NCBI RefSeq assembly: GCF_037975245.1
Contig: NC_092568.1
Location: 5,089,501 to 5,153,500 of the forward strand
DNA length: 64,000 nucleotides
Source of the DNA: Apostichopus japonicus
Lineage: Eukaryota > Echinodermata > Holothuroidea > Aspidochirotida > Stichopodidae
Reading direction: 5' to 3'
The position numbers were made by a program, and so were the translations under genes. Shown here piece after piece: positions 44,201 to 58,500 of the stretch. The first letter of the stretch is position 1. Every line of letters begins with the position of its first letter. The notes under the pieces are model-generated. The model was not told the DNA's origin. It worked only from the letters and a program-made list of their open reading frames with translations, and did not search any database.

Positions 44201-46538
44201 TTTGTGCAACATTATGGGTATGTTTTGAATTGAGTTTAATCACGAGAAACGTGAATTTTCAAATTCTGAACAAATAATGGGCTTAAAACCTTGAAAAGTG
44301 GGGCTGACGAATATTGTGGGCCGCGACGTAGAATCACCTACAAAAGCAATGATCCACAGGACATGCGATGAGGTTGAACATGATGTGTGACTGGTGACAA
44401 ACTTCAAAAAGGTTATGGATGGAAAAAAAACTATTGGGAAAAACTTGGTTCTCAGGCAAAAAGTGTACATCTGGTTGGTCATTTTCAAGCCCGAGAAGTG
44501 CCATTTCCGGTGATCTGGGTGGTATGAAACCAGAAAATTTCTTGTACGCTGCACGCCAGCCGATGGTGGCGCTCCGCTTAGATAGTAATTCGCGCCCCCT
44601 GGGTTAGAAAATCCTGGATACGCGCCTGAAATAAGTGATAGCGTGAGGTTCGAACCTCTTTGCACACATACAGTAGTACTGCGTCACTTGCTGTATGGTT
44701 TGAGTGACTGATTTTTCCACAAAGCAGCTCTTTAAAGGTGTCCAATGATCTTCTGAAAAAATCTGGTTCTTCCTTATTAAGAACTACTGTAATCTTTCCC
44801 CTTCTGCGCTGCCACAACAGTTTTGTCACTTTTTCTCAAACAAACTTAGGCAATTGAGGGAGGAATTTGATTCTCGGCAGTGCGATCCACCATCATTTGC
44901 TGTTTAGGAGGGTCATGTTTTTGATCATTTCTCTTGAGTCTCTGAAATTGAAATATCTATTCTTATAAAAAAATTGCCTTCAAAATGTTGTATCCTGGAC
45001 CGGCTTCCTACTCAGCTGGTGAAACACTGCATTGATGATCTGGTTCCTCTAATTACTCTGATTATTAATGAGTCCCTTTTGACAGGTATTGTTCCTGTTC
45101 AATTTAAACAGACTAAATTGTTGTCCCTATCCTGAAAACCATGGGCTTGACTGCAACACTCTTGGGAACTTTAGACCAATTTCTAACCTTCCCTTTGTTT
45201 CTGAAGTTCTGGAAAGGGTTGTTCTTGGTCAGTTAATAGACCATCTGTGTGAGAATAACCTGCTGGAAGAGAAGCAATCTGCGTACAGGGAGGGTCATAG
45301 CGTGGAGACTGCAGTGCTGAGTGTTCTGGATGGATTACTGACAAGAAATTAATTGCCGTTACCGCTCTCCTAGACCTCAGTGCTGCGTTAGACACGCTGG
45401 ACCATTCCATTCTTCTTAAGGGAGTTGAGACAACATTTGGTGTAAGTGGAACCATTCGTCACTGGTTTTACCTCATATGTTTCTGAGCGGTTTCAATCTG
45501 TCACTACTAACGGCTCCGTCTCTGATCGCTGTCGCCTCCTGTACGGTGTAAACCAGGGCTCCGTGCTAGGGACAGTCTTGTTAACACTTTATGCTCAGCC
45601 TCTCTCTGATGCTATTAGTTAGCACAGTTATTGTTCTTTCCATAAGTACGCTGATGACACCGAATTGTCTCAATGTGGCTTGCCTAGGGACTTTGAGTGA
45701 CATACTAAGTTGTCTATTCAAGAATGTATAGGTGATATTTTGTGTTGGATGAATAGTAATAAGCTCATGCTTAATGCTCTGATAAGACAGAGGTACAGTA
45801 TTGACTGTTGGCACTGTCTCTCGCGTACAACAAGTGGACTGTGATACTATCAATATTCTGGATTCTAATATCTCCTTTTAGAAATCTGTTTTTTCTTGGT
45901 GTGAGAATCGATCAGACATTGTCTATGTCTGATCACATCAGTGATGTATGTCGCTCTTCCTTTTTATCTTTGAAGCGTGTATTGGCTCTATTCGCAATTA
46001 CTTGTCTGAAAAAGCGACTGCTTGTCTGATAAATTCTGTCGTTATCTCGCGTCTTGATTTTTGCAACTCCTTCTTGACTGGTATCACTGCTGATCAATTG
46101 AGTCGTCTCACAAGGGTTCAAAATTGTGCTGCCCGTCTTTGAGCTTCACTGGCTGCTTATCGAATTCCGTATCCACTATAAACTGGCTGTTTTGGTTACC
46201 GTTATTTTGAGGGTACTCTTCCACCATATCTGTTGTCTGTTTTGTGAACTTATCAACCACCACGCATTCTTCGTTCCTCTTCCGAAAAACTGCTCAAAAT
46301 TCACTGGGCTAACCTTACAGTAAGTCTGCCGGTGAACGTTCTTTTAAATTTGCTGCACTGGCTTTTTGGAATTCACTTCCCAATAACCTTTGTAACACTC
46401 CTACGTTTTCTCATTTTAAAAGCAATTTGAAGACACATCTCTTCCATCAAGCTTTTCCCGATACATAGATTTCTTTCGTGTGTGTCCTTTTGTCCTTCGG
46501 AAGATTTTGCGCCTTATTAGTACCATTTATCATTATTA

Positions 46539-46574
<36 letters not shown>

Positions 46575-49500
46575 CCAGTGTCTTGGCTTGTATTTACCTA
46601 TGGATATAGTAGCCAGAAGTCAGTTATGTTACGTTATACACTAAAACTGCTGAGTAATCTGAGTAAACATGACAGTTCTTTAGCAAGTCAGAAAGAATAT
46701 CACTTAAATACTGTACTAAGCTAATCAGTTGAAATAAACAACAAATATTTACAAGATCCAATTGAGAGGGTACAATCAATTCATACAAATTGCAATACGA
46801 AAGTACATGATTACATTGAAAGGTGATGATAGCCAAAAACTAACTATAAGTTAATAACAGCGTAAACATCAGAACGTTCATCAACAAACTTCAGACTTCA
46901 GAGTGGCTGAACTTCCTAGCCACTCATGATATGTAGCTACTCAAATGCTGCACAGAGACTGCAAAATTGGAGATATATACGATTGAAAGTAGCTGGTCCA
47001 CATAGGTTAATTAATTTGCAATGCTAGTTAATTTGCAATGCTAATTAGATAAAAAGAGAGCACAAAGGTATTCCAAACTTATTAAACAGTTTTGTATTTG
47101 AATAAATTATGAAAACTGAAAGAAGTAAATGAGATAATGCCAGTGTGCAAGTTTTTCCCCCTATTTCTACACACTTTACACACAACACACAACTCTACAC
47201 ACAACATTCTGCCGGCCAAAGTGATCCTGCAGTCTAAAACCTGTTAATAGTTTCCAGACAGAGTTTTAGAGTTTATGAGGTTATTTTTTTTTTCTTTTTG
47301 TTCAATAATGCCAAAATTCTCTCCTTTATTTGTCTCTTTTCAGAGGACTCAGTGCTAAGTACTATATTCTGATCGTTTGCACTGCCCTGGTGATCATTGG
47401 CTTAATCATCGGCCTTGGATTTTTAATATCAGACTTTGGAGAACCGGTACCTCGTTCTCAGAAGCATTTTGAAAATGCAGTGGTGGCAGCAGATTCGATT
47501 GAATGTTCAATTATCGGCAGGTTGGTTTTTAAAGTCATCTTTATAAGTGTACAGGGCTTCTCTAAGTTTTAAAGAGACAGAAATCTGACCATCTTTTTTA
47601 CTTCAACCACATGGCAAATTCTGAAGGATTTGTTTTTCTGGTTGTCCCTGGGACAACTAGGTCTTAAGTCACTTTGGTTGTCTGAATGTCAGCAAATTTG
47701 TTTGTCTGAAAACATTAAAATAAATAACAACATAGAATGACTATTATGTATAGACAGTACTGTAGGACAGTTGTGAAGGTTTGGCAAATAGAAAGCTATA
47801 ATAACTCAAAAACCAACCCAAAATACAGCTTAAACTTGGTAAAGATCTCATACAAATTCAATAAGTTACAGTACTTGCTAAATGATGTCTGTCACGTTTA
47901 AGTTGGTCCTGTGCTGTTTCAAGGATGAATCTTACTGTAGCATATCTAGTTGTGGTTACTATTGATTTCCTATTAAACAGGTATAAGGATGGATAAACTA
48001 TCAAGGTAAAAATATTGCCAATTGTCTAATTATTCAAATTCAAAGTTGGAAAGACTGATGCATATCAAGGATTCCCACAGTAAGTTGTGCATGAACTGTT
48101 ATCATAAGTTACTGTAAGTAATTTAAGTTGGCAATTCCATTGGGATGCCTGGTTTGCTAACTTGATCGACTGTAAAGTTGGCAAGTTATATGGGGGGGAC
48201 TTAATATCTTGGCTATTGTTTTACCCATAATTAACAAGAAGTTCTACACGTAGATTACATAATATGCAAGCACCATACAACGGAGAGTGCAGAAGGGGAA
48301 GATGCCCCAGGCCACGGAGCTTTACGGGCATGTAGCTTTACAAGAAAATAAATAGTGCACACAGCACCCAGCATGCACAAGTCTCGGGCTGTATTGCTGT
48401 AATTATCAAGGTGAAGAAGTGGAATCTTATTCCACTAATCACTTCTCTTGTTTTGAGGGCTTCATCTGATCCTTGTCACACAGGTCCTTGCTTTAGGGGC
48501 TACATCTAATCCTTGGCACCCAGGTCCCTTGTTTTAGTAGCTACATCTAATCCTAAGCACCTAGGTCCCTTGCTGTAGGGGCTTCATCTAATCCTTGGCA
48601 CCCAGGTCCCTTACTGTACATAGGGACTTCATCTAATCCTTGGCACCCAAGTCCTAAGTTAACTGCTACGTCGCTGTTGTATGCAGTTTCTATGTTAGGT
48701 ATTATAGAATGTTAATTACATTTGGAATTGACCTGTTTGTAATCTTATCACATTATGCAAATATGATCATGTCAGTTCTGGACTTTTAATCACCCACTCT
48801 AAAGGCGTTGCTGCAGTTGTGCTACACACTTGAACTGAGCAGTAGCCATATCAGTATTGTCATCATCGTAAATATTTGCACAAGGTGGCTTTGCTAAGTT
48901 ATAAACCCACTAACCCATTGATTAATTGTTAGTGACGTTTAATTTATTAGACTGGTACATTAGCCATTATAATATGAATCTGCACTTCGTAAAAGAAACA
49001 AAGTTATGTTTACTAATCCTTAATGTACCACAGGCAGGCAATGTACTCAACACAAGTGTGATATCCCTAGAGTACTGTATGTTCAAATGTCACTATGTTC
49101 CAACGTCTCTGTTCCGACAAAAAGAAAAAAATTCGGAGCAATTTTGTTTTAAATACATAAATATTTGTTTGTACCAAGAAAAGTAGTTTTGTGACCCCAA
49201 TTATTTTTTTTGGGGGGGGGGGCTGTGGCCTGTGCAAATGGGGGCAATAGCCATGCCCCGCTCAACCTCGGGGTCAGTCAGGGGAATTGGGTACTTGGCC
49301 CCACCACCCATGAAACCGTGCAGACGCCACTGGGCGGACACCTGAAAATTGTTAGGGCCCTAACTTTTAGGGCTGTGTTTTTGATTGTCGATGTATGTAC
49401 CTTTTTATTTTCCTTTATATACCTCCTTTAGTGCAACTTAATACTGAAACATTTTACTGGCTTTTTCTCTAACCATATATGTACCTTTTGATTTTCATGT

Positions 49501-52500
49501 TTATATCTTTTTCCTGCAAATATACAAACAAAAGCTGCGCAGCAGTATTCTTTTTTGGTCCCAAAGTTTGGTCCAAAGAAATAATGTTAGATTGCACCAT
49601 GGTCCGTTTGCATTTCTCATTTTCATTTATTTAACAAAACCTTGTAAACTGAAATAGCAGAAATTGTGTGCATTATAATATATTCTACATACTGTATAGG
49701 CTAGGCACTACTATACATACTGTATAGTGCCTAGCCTAGCCTACTCTGCTAACAAAGAAATCAAAGCTGAATAAATCTATATGTAGCAGCGAGGCTAACG
49801 CTATAGTCTCATCCTAGTTGCCTCCTTTGGAATAAGAACCAAAACATAGAAGACTTCAATGGGAACATTGAGAAAGAATTTCTTTTAAGTGTGAAGGTAG
49901 AGTGTATGGTTTTGACTTGTTTGTGACTAAATGCAGGTACCATGCAGGTACAAAATGGTATCAGTTTCACATACTGTTCATACAGTTTTTCAGTATGATA
50001 TAACCCCCCATCCCCCCCACCACCCCCAGAGCATACTGTAGATCGAAGATTTCAAGTGATATGTCCTACCCACCATATGATAGCTGATCGCTTGGGCTAT
50101 CACAGCACATTCAACTTTTGCCACCATGATCATTTATATTTTGTGCTGGAAGAGTTCAAAGTTTAGCATAGTGCTCCCCAACCAATCTGCCAGCTCTCAC
50201 TGCGGAATCTTCTTGTTTCATCTACAGGGTGCAAGAGTTGGTATAGAGTACATATCCATTAACCAAACCATCCCTTCCCAAATGGTGTCAAAGGTTAATG
50301 ACAAAATAAAGCATTTTAAGGAATCACTCTTGCATGACTCTTTGTTCTTATGTTATTTAGAGATATGTTACGTCAAGGTGGATCTGCAGCTGATGCTACG
50401 GTGGCCTCCTTAATCTGCACCGGTCTGTTCAATGCTCAGAGCTCGGGTATTGGAGGTGGTGTGTTCATACTGTACTATGATCGTGAAACACAGAAAAAGG
50501 TTTTCTATAATGGCAGAGAGAGAGCACCCCTAGGGGCCACGGAAAACATGTATGAAGCCAACGCTACACTCTCTCAGAAAGGTAAATTAAGTTTGTATGA
50601 TCGTCACATCTAGTCAGTTCATTCAAAGTATTTTTTAACCAAAATAAATGAAAGACTGTTTGTAAAACTGTGTGATTTAAATGTGCCAATCTCAGAAACT
50701 GAAGATAATAAGTATTTGCTTGATAAGGAAACCGAGAAGTCAATGCCAAATCTGCTTCCAGTTATGAAAACGGCCGCCTTTATTTGTGAAGCATTTACAT
50801 CAGGCATTGCTCTCAGAAGAGATTTTAAAATGACATAGACCAGACAAGACTTGGCTCTCCTCTCTGTGTCCTCTGCATAGAAAGAATTTTGTTTAACAAA
50901 CACACCTCCAACATCACGTAAATCCAGACTTTCGTGTGTTGTTTGCTTTCCTAAGAACCCACTTCTGTCTTCTTACTCCTTATGCAATCCTTTTAATACC
51001 TCAATTTGCTGAGTTTTTGCTATCTCTGTTACACTCCCCTTTGCAAAATTTATCTCAGGACTGTTTAGTTCTATTATCTAGAACTCTCCTTTATCTGGTT
51101 TAACTTTTTTGTACTCATTGTTCACTGTTCCAATTAAGTTGTCTGTAACTTCGTCTGTCCTGATCTGTACTCATTGACATCCATCTTTCAACGAGTCAGT
51201 CCCATCTAATTCTTACGTTACTGTTAGATATTTTACCTTACACTTCAGCGCATGTGAAAATTGGCAAGTAAGTTGGATCTTTGTACTTTGTCAGTGGTAA
51301 ATGTTATTGTTGTTGTCAACAATGTTGCTTTATTGTAATTTTCTGCAATCAAAAGATTCTGTTCAAACTCATTCTGTAAAAGAATGTTGACTTTTTGCAA
51401 TCAACTTGTTTTGCTTCGTTGTAATTTTCTGCAATCAAAAGATTCTGTTCAAACTCATTCTGTCAAAGAATGCTGAATTTTTGCAATCAACTTGTTTATG
51501 GATTTCATATCATGGCTACTGAAATGATGTTGGGACTTTGCCAAATTTGATTGTTTTGGAAAAGAGGTTTGTCAGGTACGACGAGGGCGCAGTGACAAAA
51601 CATTCAAGACATTCAGTGTAGATACGTCACTCGTGAATCCCAAACCAGTCAGTTTTGGGGAGTTTAAGGCAAGTCATCTACTGCAGTGTTTTGAAGCTGC
51701 CAATAGCTGAGTCGATCATGTTGAGTTTAAGCTTGCATTTAGCTGAGTCATGTTGAGTTTAAGCTTGCATTTAGCTGAGTCATGTTGAGTTTAAGCTCGC
51801 ATTTAGCTGAGTCATGTTGAGTTCATGCTTGCATTTAGCTCTCCTCTCCTCTAGAGGTATTGTATGTTTCACCCAGATAAAAAAAACAAAATATATCTAT
51901 AATGGTCACCTTTGGGTCAAAGTTTCATCTTTTGTTGAGACCCCAGGCATATTTTCATTCACGTTCTGTACATGTTATTGTGTATTAAAAGTGACATTTG
52001 AGAAAGACAAAACTTACTATTAAATGGATGGAACTTTCTGAGTAAGTAAGTATTTTGGAAACTTGGCAAATGCCATATGTGCTCAAAGTGGGTCACAATT
52101 CTTATCATCTATAAACTTATCATCTGGCAAACCAAATTGATTTGATCTTTTAATAGAAAATCAAGATTCTTGGGCAAAAAACAGGATGGTAACATTTCTT
52201 TTATCCGCCAACCGTCAATAAGTTGCACTTCCTGTAGGAAATGCCACAGGTGCTCAACATTGGTTCACAATTCCGATCGTATATGAACCGCTTTTAGTCT
52301 GTTTTATCCAAAATCAAGATTGATATGCTATGAACAGGATGGAGACATTGTATCGACCAACCATAAATAATTTTCTTCAGCAACCGAATCATTACACCCG
52401 AACGATAACTTGAATGCCACTTCTCTTTCTATTTGAGCTAAATTTAGCTTTGATCATTTCTCATTTCTTCAAATTTGACTAGCACGTACATACAGTAGCA

Positions 52501-55500
52501 CTCCTCATGAGTGTCACAGTGGAGTATGTTAACGTTATGTGCCCTCACCTGCTTGTTAAGGGCATACACGCAGGTCTACTTGCCATGTGAGGTCATACTG
52601 TACAGTAGATGCATGTATCATGTTGGCTCCAAAATATGCTACAAAATAGAAGAAATAGTCACCATTGGTACAACTGTTATTATGTCCTTTCCACTGCCGT
52701 TCAAGGCTACCTTCCAGGCTCTTTGAAACATTGAAGTATGTAGGTTGTATCATATCCCTGTCCTAGCTGCTGCCTCTGTCCTGGTTTAAATCCCTTCCAT
52801 CTCTTTTACCCCTTCCCTTTCCTTCATCTCCCCCTCAAATGTCTTGGTATAATGTTTGCAGTTACAACCCCACAGCATATTACCAATGTCGGAAGTTCAT
52901 TTCAGTGGCAGCATGTCTACATGTGTGCAACCTATAGCAATGGCCTTTCAGTGCACTTCCGGCTACTGTGAGAGATCTGCCAACGTCAATCTCGGGCAAA
53001 TAGTTTAGATCTTGTGCCGAAATGTCCAGTAAAATAGATCATTGGCTATCTTATGCACATTGATGTTGAACAGTATTATCGAGTAACATTGAGATGTACC
53101 TCATATGCTTTCAGGTAATTCTGATCAAATTTTGCATGAAAGAAGAAAGGCCAACATATCTTGGTTCAAAAGTGGAAGACATAATATACGAGAGATCTTC
53201 AAGAGTTTATTAAGACAATAAATTAGCTCTTAACTGCCCCTGCATCCCTGATAAAAGTACCTTTGAAGTAGTGTAGGAGCATAGTGTTAAGGCGAAAATG
53301 TACAGCCAAAAATTCATATGTTGCCAGGCTATGACATAAATATCTTGAGAAACTTTCTACCTGAAAGTGGTTCAATAAACTTTTGCTTTTAAGGTGTCCT
53401 AGCAACCAACTGGATAATTAATCAAGTTACGCAAACTTCCTAAAGAGTTCTAGTGAGATTTTCTCCATTCACCTTTGTGCCAGTGGTCTCTTCTATCTGT
53501 ATGCAATGAGTGAATGATTGGCATATATATCTGATATTATCCTGAACTTGCAAGGGTATACCCTAAACATAAACAAACTTGGAAGCAGAGAATATGGAAT
53601 AGGTAAATTATTACTCAGAAGTAGAACTATCTTTGTTATCTAAGTTGTCATATGACTGATGTTTCATGTTGCATGGGTATACCCTAAATTAAACAACCTT
53701 GGAAAGCAGAGAATAGGTAAATTATTACTCAAAGGAGTACTATAGATCTCTGTTATGTGTCTGATGCAACTCGCAAAAAAAAGATGTTTTTGTGTTGAAT
53801 CATTATTTGTTAACTTTCGTGTATTAATATCTTGGTGGTGATATTTCTTTTACAGAAGTATCCAATAAATTTTGCCATGTAAGACTATTTTGTAACTGTT
53901 TTATATTAACAGAAGCCATTTAGTAGATCGGAGAAGTGAAAAATGTGGTTCTAAGGGGGATGTTACCTGGCATTTCTATCCAACATCTCAACGGGGCCGG
54001 CCGGAAACCACTGTTGGCTATATGCCATGCATTGAAGTAGATACACAGTATTTGTTTCAGCTGTTTATAATGGCGATGGCAATTAAACAGCTGATTCAGT
54101 AATAAAGGGGGTTATAATGATAAGTAATCTATTTGCAAATATATGCATAAGATACCAGTTTGGTCGTGTTGTTTGGATACACCGAGTGACTATAATAAAT
54201 TAAGTGTCATTTAGCATTGAATAATCTTAGCCTGGTTGTTTAGAGTTGCCTAGAGGTGTGTGTATTCCAATGACACATACTCCACCCATATATAGTTAAG
54301 GTTTAATGGTCTGTTTATAAACCTTTATGGAACCAGTTTGCCGGTTGTATAGGGGGGCATCTTGCTTATTACAGTGAGCCATTTGTGTTAGTACAACTCT
54401 TACTGCACACATGCTCAAATATATAATTTCAGTGTGTTGACCAAAATCACTTGAAAGTCAATTTATACATCCTTGAAGATATATTTGAACAATGAAAACA
54501 AGTGAAATAAGTCTGCACTACTCAGATATCAAATAGCAAGCCCTCTTTGCTCTCTTATTATTCAACTATTACTGTGCACTTTTAACATTTTTTTTATTCA
54601 ATCTTCAGGAGGCTTGGCCATTGGTGTTCCAGGTGAAGTCAAAGCTTTTTGGGAGCTCCACAAAGAATATGGTAAACTTGCTTGGAAAGATCTCTTTGCT
54701 CCAAGCATCAAGTTCGCAAGAGAAGGATTTGTGGTTCCTGTGTCTCTTTCAAAAGCCATTGCCGCCCGGGAAGATGACATTAAAGCGGATCCCAACATGA
54801 GGTAGAGTAGAACTGTATGTCAACTTGCAAGAAACTGCTTTGTCATGATGATCAGTGTTGGGGGTCAAGGTTCAACCTTTGTATTTGCCAATAGACAATT
54901 TAGTAGCATAGTCAAACTCATCCATAATATCATACAAACAGCTTACATTTAATGTGAGCATAAGGAGCAGGAAGTGGGGGAGGGGGTGTGAGGCCAAGGT
55001 GGGTGGGGGGGGGTAGTCAGGCAGAGAGGCTGGAGTGAGAAAAAAATGTCTGTTAAATTGTTCATAACTCAAAGGAATAGAATGGTACCCCACAAGCTGT
55101 TTGTAAAAGACTTGCAATAAATCATACTGTCTGCCTTTTTCTTCAAATCATGCCAGAATATCAGTGACATAGATAATTGGTTACTTCAGTAGACAATTTT
55201 ATTATCCTTTATTACATCTTTACAAGCTTCCTGTGGTGAACTATATACACTAGTTAAGTTTGTATTGTCAGCCTCAATAAAGAAAGCTAAACAGGACAGT
55301 AAAGGACAACTGTTTATCATTGACAGAAATCTATTTTTTCATGATGTTCCCTTTTTGTTTTTTACATTGTAATTTGTAGTGAGGTGTTTCTAAAGGAGGA
55401 TGGAGAGCTCTATGAGGATGGCGATTTGATGACGAGACCCAAACTTGCTGATACTCTCCAGACCATCGCAGATGAAGGCGTAGAAGCTTTTTACTCTGGA

Positions 55501-58500
55501 TCATTGGCTGATAATATCATTGCAGATATAAAGGACTATGGTAAAAGTGCAATCATCATGGTAACCTCAGATACTACAATCTGTAGGCCAAACCAAGCTG
55601 GGTCATTTTCTTTGCTGCCAATAAGCAATTGTTTCTAACTTTCTTAAGTGAAGATCAGTTTAAATATTGTTGGCAATCACCACCCAAGTTGATTTTTTGC
55701 TAGACTAAACTGAATCTTAAAACATGATGTCATATGAATAACTATTGGAGGTTGTCATTTCTGGCACAGGGAAAGATTCCAGCATTGTACAACGTCCAGC
55801 AAAACATTCCTGTCCAGTAGAAAATACAGTTAGCTTTCACATATTTTTAGAAGATAACAAGCATTAGCGTATCCTACCATGAACTTGTTACTTTAAATTT
55901 GTTAATTTTATGCTTAACAGTTTGAAGATAATAACATATTTCTTTATGCTTAGGCTTGAATTGGCTAGTGGTTCAACTAACTGGCCTTATATTAACAATA
56001 TGAAACAATAATTATAATTTTGAAGGTTTTAAAGGCTGAACTAATGTTGGCAGTAAGCTGATAAAACATATATCAGCACCCGTGGACTAGGCCCCTCTGC
56101 AACTCTTGAAAAGGCGACGGCGTAATAAATTGGACTGTGTTAGATATTCAGACTGCAATGCAAGCACTTGTTATCAGTGTAGCTCAATGTGGCATCTAAA
56201 TGTGTTAAGCTTACATAATACAAGTTTGTTTACTCTGATTTTTTAACATTTTCCTCTTCGCTAGACGGTATCGTAAACCGCACCGACTTAGAAACGTACA
56301 CACTGGCCATCAAGGATGCGTTACATATTTATCTGGATAGCTGGGATGTCTACTCCGTCAGTCCTCCCGGTAGTGGTGCTGTCCTGGCGCTGATACTGAA
56401 CATCCTCGAAGGTACGTATTACCCTACGGGAGAATTGTGTTCGCAACCCTTGAAGTATAGGCTCTTGTCTTGCTGATACCTTCATTTAGACACATTGCTA
56501 TAAGATATGGACTTCAATATCCTCAGAAATGCCGTAACTATTGAATAAATAATATATTGAAAATGCAGTATGTTCAATTATCATATGATTAATGCTGTTT
56601 TTTATTTAAAATGATCGTTTTTTATGATCACAGCCTTGGTTCGACTTTACTCTCATCGCAGCCGTAGAGCAACAGTAGAATGTCACTGGGTGTGTTTGTC
56701 TGGCTGGTGAAACAACAGATCAAAGCAAACATGAATTATATTGGCATGTGCAATGTGGTATACCCATGACTGAATTACCAAATTATTCAACACTGCAATA
56801 TGTCTGCAGTATTGGGTGTACATGGTAATAACTTAAATTTGTATAATTTGTAGATTTAATGTCTGCTGCAGACAATTTTTAGATGTGAGATTACAAAGTT
56901 GTGTATAAACCAAAACATGTTACGAACAAAGAGACGTAGTAACTGTTAATCGGCAACTACCCAGTGTATTGGCTAGTATAACGATAATTTTGCACCAACG
57001 TTTGGCCAACTAGATTATTAAACTAAATAAACTGGTTCGTTACTTAAGTCCAGCCCCAGTGAAATATCACACGACCAGAGTTGTCCTTCAGCTTTGGTTC
57101 AAACTTTAATAATTGACTGTGCTATAAATACATACATGGTGAAATCAAAAATGGAATATTTTGTATTATCTGTGGGAAGGAGTGGATGCCAACAATCCAC
57201 AGCAATCTATCAGGGATCCATATAAGTACATGCTCCCTCAACAATAGTCGTTGCCATGTCATTATTCCATTTAGGTTATGATTTGACCCCGGAGAGTATC
57301 TCAAACAACGATAGATCAGTGCTCACCTACCACCGAATGATCGAGGCTTTCAAGTTTGCATATGCTAAGAGGTCAGCACTCGGCGATGAGGACTACGTTG
57401 AAGGTCTCCAGGATGTAAGTTGGACGAGATTATGCATTTAAACGAATACTCACTCTCGAGTACTTTCTTCGTGAATACCTGCCAACCCCCCTCCCCCTCA
57501 AGCTGTATACTTCACTTCTACTTTCTCAACCAAGGTAGCTTTTACTCTAAGCTAGCGTTAGCAAGGAGAAATCTCATTGCTCTTGAGCTAACAACATTTA
57601 CAAGCAAGAATGTTGCCTAAACTCTTCAAATACAAGTGCAGCTAGCTAACAGCTTCGTCACAACAGTATGGCAGCTTCCGTTGTCTAGTCGACTCACGCT
57701 AAGATAAAACTGTGCAGCATACTTACGACAGTAACAACCAAATCATAGACAGAAGATCTATACTGTTTAGCCAGAAATGCTCAGTCACTCTAATAAAACA
57801 ATAGAGGAAGCAGAACTGTAAGAATAAACCGACTGCTTCACAGATGAATGTCGTACAAAGTCTTCTTGTAGCCATGATTTTTTTCCCTTGTTGCTCATAA
57901 ATACTACAGTCGAAAGGGTTATAATATTTCCTTTGTATCTTTCGTACCAAAATGGTTTATGAAGCCCGACAAAGTTGTAAAACTCAAGCATTGCAGTCCC
58001 AAAAACCCACTTCCAAAACACTTCTGTCTACCTGTCTACCGTGTGTTCACAGCTGTCGAACCAACATAATGTCACAGATAAAGCACATTTGTTTAAAAAA
58101 AAAAAAATTTAAATTCCTGTGTCAAAATTTAAAAAAAAAAAAAAAACGTTTATTTTTTAACCATATGTCAAGTAATTAAGATGGCGATCTGACCGACAAG
58201 TTTTATTTTACTGCTAAACTATACTTTTAGACCATGAGAAAGTCAACATTTTTGGCATCGAAATTGTGTAAATATAACATTGTACGTTGTTCACGTCGTC
58301 AGTCTGCGTTGAAAATTTGATTTTAATTGATGTAAGTTGTGTCTTCCCCTCTCTGGTTCGTAGTTCGTTGCAGAGATGATCAGTCAGGAGTACGCTGACG
58401 AGATGCGGGACAAGATCACCGACGACAAAACTCACACGTACGAATATTACGAACCGGCTTTCCTGAACGACGAAGACTCCGGTACCAGTCATGTGTCAGT